Of a stretch of DNA of 64,000 bases, positions 1 to 7,012 are shown piece by piece. Positions within the stretch are counted from its first letter, which is position 1. Every line of letters starts with the position of its first letter. The notes under the pieces were generated by a model. It was not told the origin of the DNA and did no database searches. It saw only the letters and a program-made list of their open reading frames with translations. A program made the translations under genes and the position numbers. The DNA lies in NCBI GenBank assembly GCA_003164095.1, contig PLRX01000065.1, positions 1 to 64,000 on the forward strand, in the 5' to 3' direction. Source of the DNA: Acidimicrobiaceae bacterium (GTDB lineage Bacteria; Actinomycetota; Acidimicrobiia; Acidimicrobiales; RAAP-2).

Positions 1-17
1 CTAGGAGCGTGGGTCAG
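1..17 (+). repeat. Left terminal inverted repeat of the IS
   Basis: The first 17 bases are the exact reverse complement of 1692-1708. They begin with CTAG and include GAGCGTGGGTCAG. This is the end downstream of the transposase gene. Confidence 0.9.
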
Positions 18-155
18 TATCCGCCAATGGGGTGAGGCTGATCCTCACCGTTGGCCCTACGTGTGCCAGGCGTGTTGATGGCCGATATCGGGTTGCGACC
101 GCGAGGTCCAGCCTCCCGTGGCCGGATTCGGCTCCAGCGGAGGGACTGATTGGCC

Positions 156-1625
156 TCAGCAGGCCCCGAGGGGTGCTCCCTGGGTGGCATTGGCCAGCTT
201 GCGGAGGTTGTGGCAGATGACATGCAGCGTCCACTCACACTGGGCTCCGGCCAACCCTCGGAGTCGAAGCTGTCCGGCTGATTGTCGGACCTTCATCTGT
301 CCGAACGCTGGCTCGACGATGGCCTTGCGTCTGGCGTAGTCGATGCGTCCTTGTGTGGTCCGCAGTCGCCTGGCCATGCGTTCGCGTTGGGTGGCGTTCT
401 GTGGGATCCGTCCGCGCGGGGAGTCGGGCACCCGCTCGCCGTTCTTGATCCTCCCGGTGGCCACCAGCACGTTGGACTCGGTCTCGGCGATCCAGGTGAG
501 GTTGGCCTCGGAGCAGTAGCCGGCATCGGCGAGGACCAGGTCGGGGCTGGCGTCGATGTCGGCGGCGTCCAGGTTCCCCTCGGTGACGCCGATCATGGTG
601 ATGAGCGCACCGACATCGGCGGCCTGGTTGGTGACCTCGGCGGCCAGGACCACCTGGGATCCCTCGTCGACCACGGTCTGGGCGTTGTAGGCGTAGTGGA
701 ACCCGTCGGTGGTCTTCATCATCCGGGACTCGGGATCGGTGAAGCTGCGCTGGGCTTTCTTGGACGGCGTGGCCTTGGCTGCCGCCATCTCGGCTGCCTG
801 TTCGGTGGCCGCATCGTCACCGCCGTCTGCTTCGGCCTTCTGTGCCGCCTGAGCTGCCGCCTTCTCTGCGGCCTCGGCCTCGATGGCTTCTTTGGCCGCC
901 CGCATCCTGGCCAGTCGCCCCTCCCGGGTGGCCAGCTCCTTGGGCAGTTCGTCGCCCCGCTTGTCCTCGCCGAACTCTGCGTCCTCGGCCCGGTCGACCG
1001 CTTCGGCCTCGGCCAGCATGGCGGCCACCTGGGCCTTGATCTCGACGATCCTCGGACCGAGGCGCTCGTGACTCATGGCCTTGTGTCTACTCGCCGACGC
1101 CCGCAGCTTCGTCCCGTCGAGGGCCACCCGCCCGAGGCTGACCAGGCCGGAGCTGGCACAGAGGGCCAGGACCTGGATGAACAGGTCGTCCAAGGCGAGG
1201 GCGTGACGGCGCCGGAACCGGGAGATCGACCGGTAGTCGGGGGCAGCATTGGCGGACAGCCAGCGGAAGGCCACGTCCACCTGGCACCGTCGTTCCATCT
1301 CCCGGGACGAGGTCACCCCGGTCGAGTAGGCGAACAAGAGGAGCTTCAGCATCATCGTCGGGTCGTAGGGAGGGGCGCCGGACGCCTCGACGTAGGAGTC
1401 GTAGATCGAGGACAGGTCGAGCATCTCGTCCACCACCTCGGCGATGAACCGGGCGGTGTGCTCCTCGGGCAACCAGTCGTCCAACGAGGGCGGAAGCAGG
1501 AACGACTGGGTCGGGTCGTAGTGGCGGAAGGTCTTCGCCTTCCCGACCGGAACCTTTGCCTCGGTGACGTTTCCGTCCCCTTCCGGGATCTCGAACAGCA
1601 CGTCCTCGGCGGGGTCAGTTGCCAT
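156..1625 (-). CDS. IS1182-family DDE transposase
   Basis: A 489-residue transposase that cuts and joins DNA at the element's ends. The N-terminal part (about residues 30-150) has the IS1182/IS5-type layout with a YDPTMMLKLLLFAYSTG segment and a helix-turn-helix region. The DDE catalytic residues can be placed: first Asp in RVALDGTKLRAS (about 165), second Asp in LVLADAGYCSEAN, and Glu in RRKAIVEPAFGQMKVR near the C terminus. A low-complexity Ala/Glu-rich stretch lies in between (about 230-295). The length is normal for the family and there is no internal stop, so the gene may be active. The ATG at 1625 is the only good start inside the element. Confidence 0.92.
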   Translation of the reverse strand: MATDPAEDVLFEIPEGDGNVTEAKVPVGKAKTFRHYDPTQSFLLPPSLDDWLPEEHTARFIAEVVDEMLDLSSIYDSYVEASGAPPYDPTMMLKLLLFAYSTGVTSSREMERRCQVDVAFRWLSANAAPDYRSISRFRRRHALALDDLFIQVLALCASSGLVSLGRVALDGTKLRASASRHKAMSHERLGPRIVEIKAQVAAMLAEAEAVDRAEDAEFGEDKRGDELPKELATREGRLARMRAAKEAIEAEAAEKAAAQAAQKAEADGGDDAATEQAAEMAAAKATPSKKAQRSFTDPESRMMKTTDGFHYAYNAQTVVDEGSQVVLAAEVTNQAADVGALITMIGVTEGNLDAADIDASPDLVLADAGYCSEANLTWIAETESNVLVATGRIKNGERVPDSPRGRIPQNATQRERMARRLRTTQGRIDYARRKAIVEPAFGQMKVRQSAGQLRLRGLAGAQCEWTLHVICHNLRKLANATQGAPLGAC

Positions 1626-1691
1626 GCCGAGAATTCTTGCCGGTCCGCCGCCGCATCGCGAGTCAGACGACTACCTCGTCAATTGCAGGTT

Positions 1692-1708
1692 CTGACCCAC
1701 GCTCCTAG
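1692..1708 (-). repeat. Right terminal inverted repeat of the IS
   Basis: The sequence CTGACCCACGCTCCTAG is the perfect reverse complement of bases 1-17. It marks the end upstream of the transposase gene. Confidence 0.9.
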
Positions 1709-1907
1709 GTAGCGCCGAAGCGGTCCTGCGCGGGCTGCGGGTCGCAACGGCTTGGTCGGAAACTTCGTGACGACACTCGATGTGCTGGGGGAACAACCGG
1801 ACGCTGCGACCTTCGACGCAGACATCGAGAGCTCCGGCTTCCAGAGTGAGGTCGACCGGATCAATTCCGGCACGGCCGCGCTCCTGCGGGGGCTCCTGTC
1901 GACGTGA
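1709..1907 (+). pseudogene. 3' remnant of an unidentified gene next to the IS
   Basis: Right of the IS a protein-like reading frame ends at TGA 1905-1907. Its last 50 or so codons look like a real C terminus (for example GNFVTTLDVLGEQPD and SGTAALLRGLLST). This frame has a TAG at 1710-1712, while the first 45 bases read better in another frame (SAEAVLRGLRVATA). The remnant therefore seems to carry a frameshift as well as the IS junction. No family is recognised. The rest of the gene would lie left of the window. Confidence 0.45.
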
Positions 1908-2004
1908 AGGGCGCGGGCCATCCACGGGTACGCGAGGAGTCGGTTGCTAACGTCCGATGCGTGGCCCGTGTCGTCCGGACCGGGGTGGGACTACGGGAGG
2001 CGGG

Positions 2005-3669
2005 ATGACGATGGCACCACCGTCACAGCTGGCTGAGGTGTCGAGCCGCGTCGAGGTGAGGTTCGGGACGACGCAGCCACAGCGCCGATGGACCGTGCTG
2101 ATCCGCTTCATCCTGGTGATCCCCCAGTACTTCGTGCTCTTCTTCGTGGGGGTCGGTGCAGTGGTCGTCGCGTTCCTCGGGTGGCTCGCGGCACTGTTCA
2201 CCGGTCGCCTGCCTGCGTCGTTCGCCAAGTTCCTGCTCGGCTACGTCCGTTGGACCACACGGGTCTACGCCTACTCGTTCCTCATGACGGACGTGTACCC
2301 GCCATTCGCTCTCGATCCCGACCCGAGCTATCCGGTGGACCTGACCGTCACCACCGGCCGGCTCAACCGAGCCGCGGTGTTCTTCAGGATCATCCTGGTG
2401 ATCCCGGCCGGGATCGTCTCCAGCGTGATCACGTACGGGATGGAGATCTTCGCCCTCATCACGTGGATCGCCACCCTGGTCACCGGACGCATGCCGGACG
2501 CCTTCTTCGGCGCCACTGCAGCCGCCATCCGCTGGCAGGCCCGCACGCACTCGTACTTCTGGATGCTCACCTCCTATTATCCGAGCGATCTCCTGGGCGA
2601 CAAGGACGCCTGGGGGAAGCGGATGGACGGAACCGTGTCGGGCACGGTGGTGCCGCCGCCGGCCGGTCCCACGCCGATTCCGGCGGTGGCGCCCTTCACT
2701 CAGTACGCACCCTTCGGGGGTCCCACTCCCACTCCGGCATGGGGCGCCGACCAACCGACGGTGGCGGCACCCGTCGCACCGCCGCCGTTCGGAGCGATGC
2801 CCCCACCACCGCCACCACCGCTCGACGCACCTCCGCCGCCCCCACCCGGGGCGCTGCCCCCCGAGCAGCCGAGCGGGGTGCCGTCCCAGGAGGACGCCCA
2901 GAACACGCCAGCGGTCGGGCCCCTCCCCATCGCCCCTCCGCCGCCGATCCCCGGTGCCGTGCCGCCGACCGTGATCCCCGGTGCCGTGCCGCCCCCGCCA
3001 CCTGCTGGGGCCGTGGGGCCCATGCCGGGCACCGGAGTACCGCCCCCCCCGCCCGGGGCCATGCCGCCTCCGCCTCCGCCGTACACGCCGGGTCCCATTC
3101 CTCCGCCTCCACCCCCGGGCCCGTATCCGATGACGGGCTACTCGCCGTCGCCCCAGTCGCTGTGGCCCCTCGCACTGACCAAGGGCGCGCGGGTCCTCTC
3201 GATCATCTTCATCGTGCTCGGAGCGGTCACCTACGTGGGTTTCAACTCACTCGGCAGCTTCGGCTCGGTCGGTCCCTTCAAGGGCATCGAGCAGGCCCTC
3301 GACCGGCTGCAGGTCCAAGCCGCCCATGACAACCTGACCAGTGCGACGGATACGTTCCGGACGGCGACCCAGCAGTGCGAGTCACAGGCTGAACCCATCC
3401 AGTGCCTGGATCAGGCGGCCTCCTCGCTGGCCGGCGCGTTCCAGACCTACGGCAATGCGTTGTCGAGGATCAACTACCCGTCCTCTGCGAATGCGCAGGC
3501 GGGAGCGGCCGAATCCGCGGCGCAGCTGGCCTATTCGGAGATCACGTCGCTCTCCCAAGCGGTCGACATTCAGGCCTACAGCCAGACCGCGCAGAGTCGC
3601 CAATTCGCCAGTTCGCTCCAGGCCGTGGACACCACCTACAACAACCTCTACGGCGCGCTGGGCGGCTGA
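2005..3669 (+). CDS. Membrane protein with two DUF4389 units and a polyproline linker
   Basis: A 554-residue protein of unknown role. Residues about 20-95 and 115-195 are two related units, each with an R-F/I-I-L-V-I-P membrane segment, then a TGR-L/M-P turn, a conserved Arg/Trp stretch and a final M-T-x-x-YP. This matches DUF4389 in tandem. A Pro/Gly/Ala-rich linker (about 205-375) with runs of 4-7 prolines follows, then one membrane helix (about 395-418) and a C-terminal domain of about 130 residues rich in Ala, Ser and Gln that is probably helical. The ATG at 2005 is chosen because GGGAGG lies just upstream (1995-2000); ATG 2011 is possible. It ends 78 bp before the next membrane gene on the same strand. 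The function is not known for any family member. Confidence 0.75.
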   Translation: MTMAPPSQLAEVSSRVEVRFGTTQPQRRWTVLIRFILVIPQYFVLFFVGVGAVVVAFLGWLAALFTGRLPASFAKFLLGYVRWTTRVYAYSFLMTDVYPPFALDPDPSYPVDLTVTTGRLNRAAVFFRIILVIPAGIVSSVITYGMEIFALITWIATLVTGRMPDAFFGATAAAIRWQARTHSYFWMLTSYYPSDLLGDKDAWGKRMDGTVSGTVVPPPAGPTPIPAVAPFTQYAPFGGPTPTPAWGADQPTVAAPVAPPPFGAMPPPPPPPLDAPPPPPPGALPPEQPSGVPSQEDAQNTPAVGPLPIAPPPPIPGAVPPTVIPGAVPPPPPAGAVGPMPGTGVPPPPPGAMPPPPPPYTPGPIPPPPPPGPYPMTGYSPSPQSLWPLALTKGARVLSIIFIVLGAVTYVGFNSLGSFGSVGPFKGIEQALDRLQVQAAHDNLTSATDTFRTATQQCESQAEPIQCLDQAASSLAGAFQTYGNALSRINYPSSANAQAGAAESAAQLAYSEITSLSQAVDIQAYSQTAQSRQFASSLQAVDTTYNNLYGALGG

Positions 3670-3733
3670 CACCACGCCCGGTCGGCGCCGGCTGCGGGGT
3701 GCAGTCGCGCCTCTGACCCGACACCAGGCGACC

Positions 3734-3739
3734 TACGAT
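3734..3739 (+). promoter_or_regulatory. -10 box TACGAT, near-leaderless promoter
   Basis: TACGAT lies 8 nt before the ATG at 3748 with no Shine-Dalgarno in between. Transcription would start at or one to two bases before the start codon. Confidence 0.4.
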
Positions 3740-3747
3740 GTGCGGCC

Positions 3748-4524
3748 ATGGACCTGACCCGGCGCTCGCTCGTCAAGGTGCCCGAGATCACCGCGCTGTT
3801 CTGGCTGACCAAGCTCCTCACGACCGCGATGGGGGAGTCGACGTCGGACTTCGTCGTCAATGCCGTCAGCCCCGTCCTGGCCGTGGTGGTCGGCACGCTC
3901 GTGCTGGTCGGGGTCGTTGCCTTCCAGATCATGCGGGACAGGTACATCCCCTGGGTCTACTGGCTGGCCGTCCTCATGGTGGCGGTCGTCGGCACCATGG
4001 CGGCCGACGTGCTCCACAAGCAGTTTGGGGTGCCGTACGTCGCGTCGTCCGTCTTCTTCGCCGTGGTGCTGGCCGTGGCGTTCTGGGCCTGGCACCGGGT
4101 CGAAGGGACGCTGTCGATCCACAGCGTAGACACCGTCCGACGCGAGCTCTTCTACTGGGTCGCCGTCATGGCCACCTTCGCCATGGGCACCGCCCTGGGT
4201 GACTTCACGGCCTCCACCCTCCACTTCGGCTACCTGGCCTCAGCGTTCTTCTTCGCCGGGCTGATCCTGATCCCGGCCGTCGGCTACCGATGGCTGAAGA
4301 TGAGCGAGGTCCTAGCGTTCTGGTTCGCCTACATCCTGACCCGACCACTCGGTGCATCCATTGCCGACTGGTTGGGCAAGCCCACGAACAGGAGCGGACT
4401 CGGACTCGGCGACGGGCCGGCCAGTCTCGTCTTCGCCGTCCTCATCGTGGCGTGCGTGGCCGTGATGACCCGGGCCTGGAGGCGGTCCCCAGCGGCGACG
4501 GCGCCACCCGTCGGCACGACCTGA
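3748..4524 (+). CDS. COG4705-type integral membrane protein
   Basis: A 258-residue protein with about seven to eight hydrophobic helices, starting near residues 37-58 and ending near 225-243. The N-terminal motif VPEITALFWLTKLLTTAMGE and the later TFAMGTALGDFTA resemble each other, which suggests an internal repeat with a conserved acidic residue after each helix. Both are typical of the uncharacterised COG4705 membrane-anchored family. No enzymatic motif is visible. A TACGAT box sits 8 nt before the ATG, so the mRNA probably has almost no leader. It is convergent with the anti-sigma gene 38 bp downstream. Confidence 0.7.
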   Translation: MDLTRRSLVKVPEITALFWLTKLLTTAMGESTSDFVVNAVSPVLAVVVGTLVLVGVVAFQIMRDRYIPWVYWLAVLMVAVVGTMAADVLHKQFGVPYVASSVFFAVVLAVAFWAWHRVEGTLSIHSVDTVRRELFYWVAVMATFAMGTALGDFTASTLHFGYLASAFFFAGLILIPAVGYRWLKMSEVLAFWFAYILTRPLGASIADWLGKPTNRSGLGLGDGPASLVFAVLIVACVAVMTRAWRRSPAATAPPVGTT

Positions 4525-4562
4525 CCCGAGAACGCGGTCACGGCGGGGGGAGCTGCTGCGGA

Positions 4563-4841
4563 TCAGTCGGGCGCGCCAGGTCCGTCGGCCCGCCATGACC
4601 GGAACAGATCGGTGAACTCCTCGCGGGCCTCCGGCGACAGGTCATCGGGCGTCAGGCGGCCTGCCGTGGCGATGGTCACCCGCATCTGCTCCAGGTAGGC
4701 GGTGCAGTTGGGGCAGGCCCGCAGGTGGCGCTCGAAGCGCTTGCGCTCGGAACGGGGAAGCGCACCCTCGAGGTAGTCGCTCACCAGCTCCACCACCTGC
4801 TGGCAGACCAGGTCGTCACGGCGTCGTAGCAGGACCATCAT
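4563..4841 (-). CDS. Zinc-finger anti-sigma factor (zf-HC2)
   Basis: A 92-residue protein that probably binds and silences the ECF sigma factor encoded just upstream. It has the zinc-binding anti-sigma signature: an upstream Cys and His plus HLRACPNC (H-x3-C-x2-C, about residues 40-47). There is no membrane helix, so it should be a soluble cytoplasmic regulator that could sense redox state through the zinc site. That sensing role is inference. Its ATG overlaps the sigma stop codon by 4 bp (ATGA), which implies translational coupling and fixed stoichiometry. Confidence 0.88.
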   Translation of the reverse strand: MMVLLRRRDDLVCQQVVELVSDYLEGALPRSERKRFERHLRACPNCTAYLEQMRVTIATAGRLTPDDLSPEAREEFTDLFRSWRADGPGAPD

Positions 4842-5434
4842 CGCCCCCTCGTCTGGAGCTCGGACTCGAGCACGGTGCGCAGCCTGCTGCGTCCCCGGTG
4901 GAGCAGCACCCGCTGGTTGCCCTCGGTGATCCCGAGGACCTCGCAGACGTCGTCACTCGGCAGACCCTCGACGTCACGCAGCAGGACGACCTCCCGCTGG
5001 CGTCCCGGGAGCCCGTCGATGGCGGCGCGCAGCGCCGGACCCCAGGAGGCCGCCACGAGGCGGTCGTCGACGTCGGACTCCCAGGGGCTGAGCGGCTCGG
5101 CCCACGCCCCGTTGCCATCGAAGCGGTCCGGGCCGACCGCGGGCTCCGTGGAGTCGATCGACACGTGCCGGTGCTCGCGGACGCCCGAGGTGCGGGCCCG
5201 GTTGACCAGGATGCGGAACAACCACGTCTTGAACGACGACCGGCCCTCGAACCGGTCGACACCCCGGACGACACCCATCCACGTGTCCTGTACGACCTCC
5301 TCGGCGACGGCGTCACTCGGGACGAAGGTGCGCGCCACGCGTAGGAGGGAGCCCTGGTAGCGGCCGACGAGAGTGACGAATGCCTGCTCGTCGCCATCAC
5401 GGAGCCGGGCGAGCAGCTCGACGTCGGACTCCAT
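4838..5434 (-). CDS. ECF RNA polymerase sigma factor
   Basis: A 198-residue sigma-70-family factor with only regions 2 and 4. Region 2 (about residues 15-80) contains AEEVVQDTWMGVVRGVDRFE and FKTWLFRILVNRAR. Region 4 (about 135-190) has LPGRQREVVLLRDVEGLPSD and the helix-turn-helix. About 50 residues link them. The start at 5434 fits the family length. An ATG at 5455 (seven residues longer) has a GAGG upstream and is an alternative. It overlaps the anti-sigma gene by 4 bp. A GTGTAACGC element at 5568-5576, facing this gene, is duplicated in front of the divergent propeller gene and is the obvious candidate for autoregulation. Confidence 0.9.
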   Translation of the reverse strand: MESDVELLARLRDGDEQAFVTLVGRYQGSLLRVARTFVPSDAVAEEVVQDTWMGVVRGVDRFEGRSSFKTWLFRILVNRARTSGVREHRHVSIDSTEPAVGPDRFDGNGAWAEPLSPWESDVDDRLVAASWGPALRAAIDGLPGRQREVVLLRDVEGLPSDDVCEVLGITEGNQRVLLHRGRSRLRTVLESELQTRGR

Positions 5435-5567
5435 GGGTTGCACAGTAGGCCGCATGCCTCGACGCCGGAAGGCACGGGTCGACGCGGCGTGGTCACCGTG
5501 GACGGCAGCGATGGGAGCTCCTGATCTGGCAACTGGACACGGCGCGTAGTCCCGCTCGCATGTGGTC

Positions 5568-5576
5568 GCGTTACAC
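5568..5576 (-). promoter_or_regulatory. Candidate ECF -35 element facing the sigma gene
   Basis: The minus strand reads GTGTAACGC. About 16 bases further on comes GGGACT, a possible -10. AAC in the -35 is usual for ECF sigma factors. The identical 9-mer lies on the other strand at 5643-5651. Confidence 0.5.
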
Positions 5577-5642
5577 CCGGGCATCCGGTGTCAGCAGGTG
5601 AAGCCAACGCGTGGTGGCCCCGGGCGACGCGTCACGGCGGGG

Positions 5643-5651
5643 GTGTAACGC
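5643..5651 (+). promoter_or_regulatory. Candidate ECF -35 element facing the propeller gene
   Basis: GTGTAACGC, the same 9-mer as in front of the sigma gene. After about 16 bases comes GGACGG, similar to the GGGACT at the matching place of the other copy. A start near 5678 would leave a leader of about 50 nt. Confidence 0.5.
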
Positions 5652-5727
5652 CGGGCCGTGGCACCGGACGGAGCAGTGCAGTACCGACGCAGCACTCACC
5701 CTGTCCGACCCACTCCAAGGAGTTCCC

Positions 5728-6903
5728 ATGCGACGTTCCCTGAAATTGACCGCCCTTGCCGGCGCAGCCGTCACGATCGCCAGCCTCTCCCTGCCCGCCG
5801 TGGCCGGAGCCGACGGCTTCGGCACCGGAGGCGGGCCGGGCGGTCAACCTGGTGACGGCTTCATCCACCGGACCACCGTGTACGTGCAGACCAACGACCC
5901 GACGGGAAACCAGATCGTCACCTACGTATCGGATGGCAGCGGCCTGCACCAGGTCGATCGGACCGACTCCGGCGGCCTCGGTGTCGCCATCCCCGGCGCA
6001 GCCGTCGACAAGCTGGCCTCGCAGGGTGGGCTCGCCTCCGATCCGTCCGACGGGCTACTCGTCGGTGTCAACGGCGGGAGCAACACCATCTCGGTCTTCC
6101 ACGCCTTCGGCCCCTTCGTGAGCCGTCCCCATGTCGTCGCCTCCGGCGGGACCATCCCGGTGAGTGTGGCCGTGCGCGGCGACCTCGTCTACGTGCTCAA
6201 CGCCGGTGGGACCGGCTCGATCCAGGGCTTCTACGCCAACTCGCTGACGCCCATCCCGGGTAGCAACCGTTCGCTCGGCCTCACCCCCGGCCTGACGCCC
6301 GCGTTCCTGAACACGCCCGGCCAGATCGGCTTCACCCCCGACGGCCGCCACCTGGTGGTGACCACCAAGGCGAACGGGAGTGACATCGACGTGTTCGATG
6401 TGACCTCGTCGGGCTCGGTGTCCGGCGCACCGGTCGTCAACCCGTCGGCCACCCCCGTCCCGTTCGGATTCACCTTCGACCGGGTCGGACACCTGGTGGT
6501 GACCGAGGCCGCCACCAGCGCGCTCACCACGTACTCGATCGCCGCCAGCGGGACGCTGACCGAGCTGGGATCGACGGCTGACGGACTGGCCGCACTGTGC
6601 TGGGTGACGACGAACGGCACCTACTTCTTCGGTGCCAATGCCGGGAGCGCCACGGTCACGAGTTACACCATCGGGGAAACCGCTGTGCCGACCATCGTCG
6701 GGAACGCCTCGACCGACCCCGGCCCGGTGGACCTGGCCACGTCACCCGACGGCCGCTCGCTGTTCGTGGAGACCGGAGCCGATGACCTGGTCGACTCGTT
6801 CGCCGTCCAGGCGAACGGCACCCTGGTCGCCACCGGCTCGGTGTCCCCCGAGCTTCCCGGCCACAACGGGTTGGAGGGGATCGCCGTCGGCTACTCCTTC
6901 TAG
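5728..6903 (+). CDS. Secreted lactonase-like beta-propeller protein
   Basis: A 391-residue exported protein. Residues 1-28 form a signal peptide (MRRS, hydrophobic core, PAVAGA before the cut) without a lipobox Cys. The rest is a run of about 50-residue blades with YVTN/lactonase-type strands such as GDLVYVLNAG, PDGRHLVVTT and PDGRSLFVETG, matching the seven-bladed 6-phosphogluconolactonase fold. Because it is exported, a cytosolic sugar-lactone role is unlikely and a surface or periplasmic binding role is more plausible. The start at 5728 is fixed by AAGGAG at 5717-5722. The ECF-like motif upstream suggests control by the adjacent sigma factor. Confidence 0.78.
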   Translation: MRRSLKLTALAGAAVTIASLSLPAVAGADGFGTGGGPGGQPGDGFIHRTTVYVQTNDPTGNQIVTYVSDGSGLHQVDRTDSGGLGVAIPGAAVDKLASQGGLASDPSDGLLVGVNGGSNTISVFHAFGPFVSRPHVVASGGTIPVSVAVRGDLVYVLNAGGTGSIQGFYANSLTPIPGSNRSLGLTPGLTPAFLNTPGQIGFTPDGRHLVVTTKANGSDIDVFDVTSSGSVSGAPVVNPSATPVPFGFTFDRVGHLVVTEAATSALTTYSIAASGTLTELGSTADGLAALCWVTTNGTYFFGANAGSATVTSYTIGETAVPTIVGNASTDPGPVDLATSPDGRSLFVETGADDLVDSFAVQANGTLVATGSVSPELPGHNGLEGIAVGYSF

Positions 6904-6956
6904 CCTGACCGGAGGCGGACACACCGGAGTCACCGCCTGCCGACCTCACGCATCTC

Positions 6957-6996
6957 CATCGGGTGGTGCCGGGCCCACGCCCGGTAGCACCCGATG
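6957..6996. terminator. Bidirectional stem-loop between convergent genes
   Basis: Arms 6957-6974 and 6979-6996 pair over 18 positions with two mismatches around the loop CCAC. It lies between the propeller stop (6903) and the FadD-type stop (7013) and can end transcripts from both sides. There is no T-run. Confidence 0.6.
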
Positions 6997-7012
6997 GTCG
7001 CGTGGCGGGACG

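Larger units (their letters stand above)
1..1708. mobile_element. Complete IS1182-type insertion sequence
   Basis: A 1.7 kb element bounded by perfect 17-bp inverted repeats at 1-17 and 1692-1708 and filled by one transposase gene on the minus strand. Size, single ORF and transposase type fit the IS1182 group of DDE transposons. Each end carries the palindrome CTAG, which may be part of the repeat or a 4-bp target duplication; these cannot be told apart because the left flank lies outside the window. The window begins exactly at the element's outer edge, as often happens when an assembly breaks at a repeat. The right side abuts a gene remnant. Confidence 0.9.
5435..5727. promoter_or_regulatory. 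Divergent control region between sigma and propeller genes
   Basis: No gene is seen in these 293 bases. They hold two copies of GTGTAACGC pointing outward (listed separately), one toward each gene, and the Shine-Dalgarno AAGGAG of the propeller gene at 5717-5722. Confidence 0.5.

Noticed and set aside
2780-3130. Repetitive C-rich tract resembling a simple repeat array
   Set aside because: It is in frame and encodes the polyproline/glycine linker of the DUF4389 protein. Repeat units vary in length and sequence, so it is not a CRISPR or satellite.
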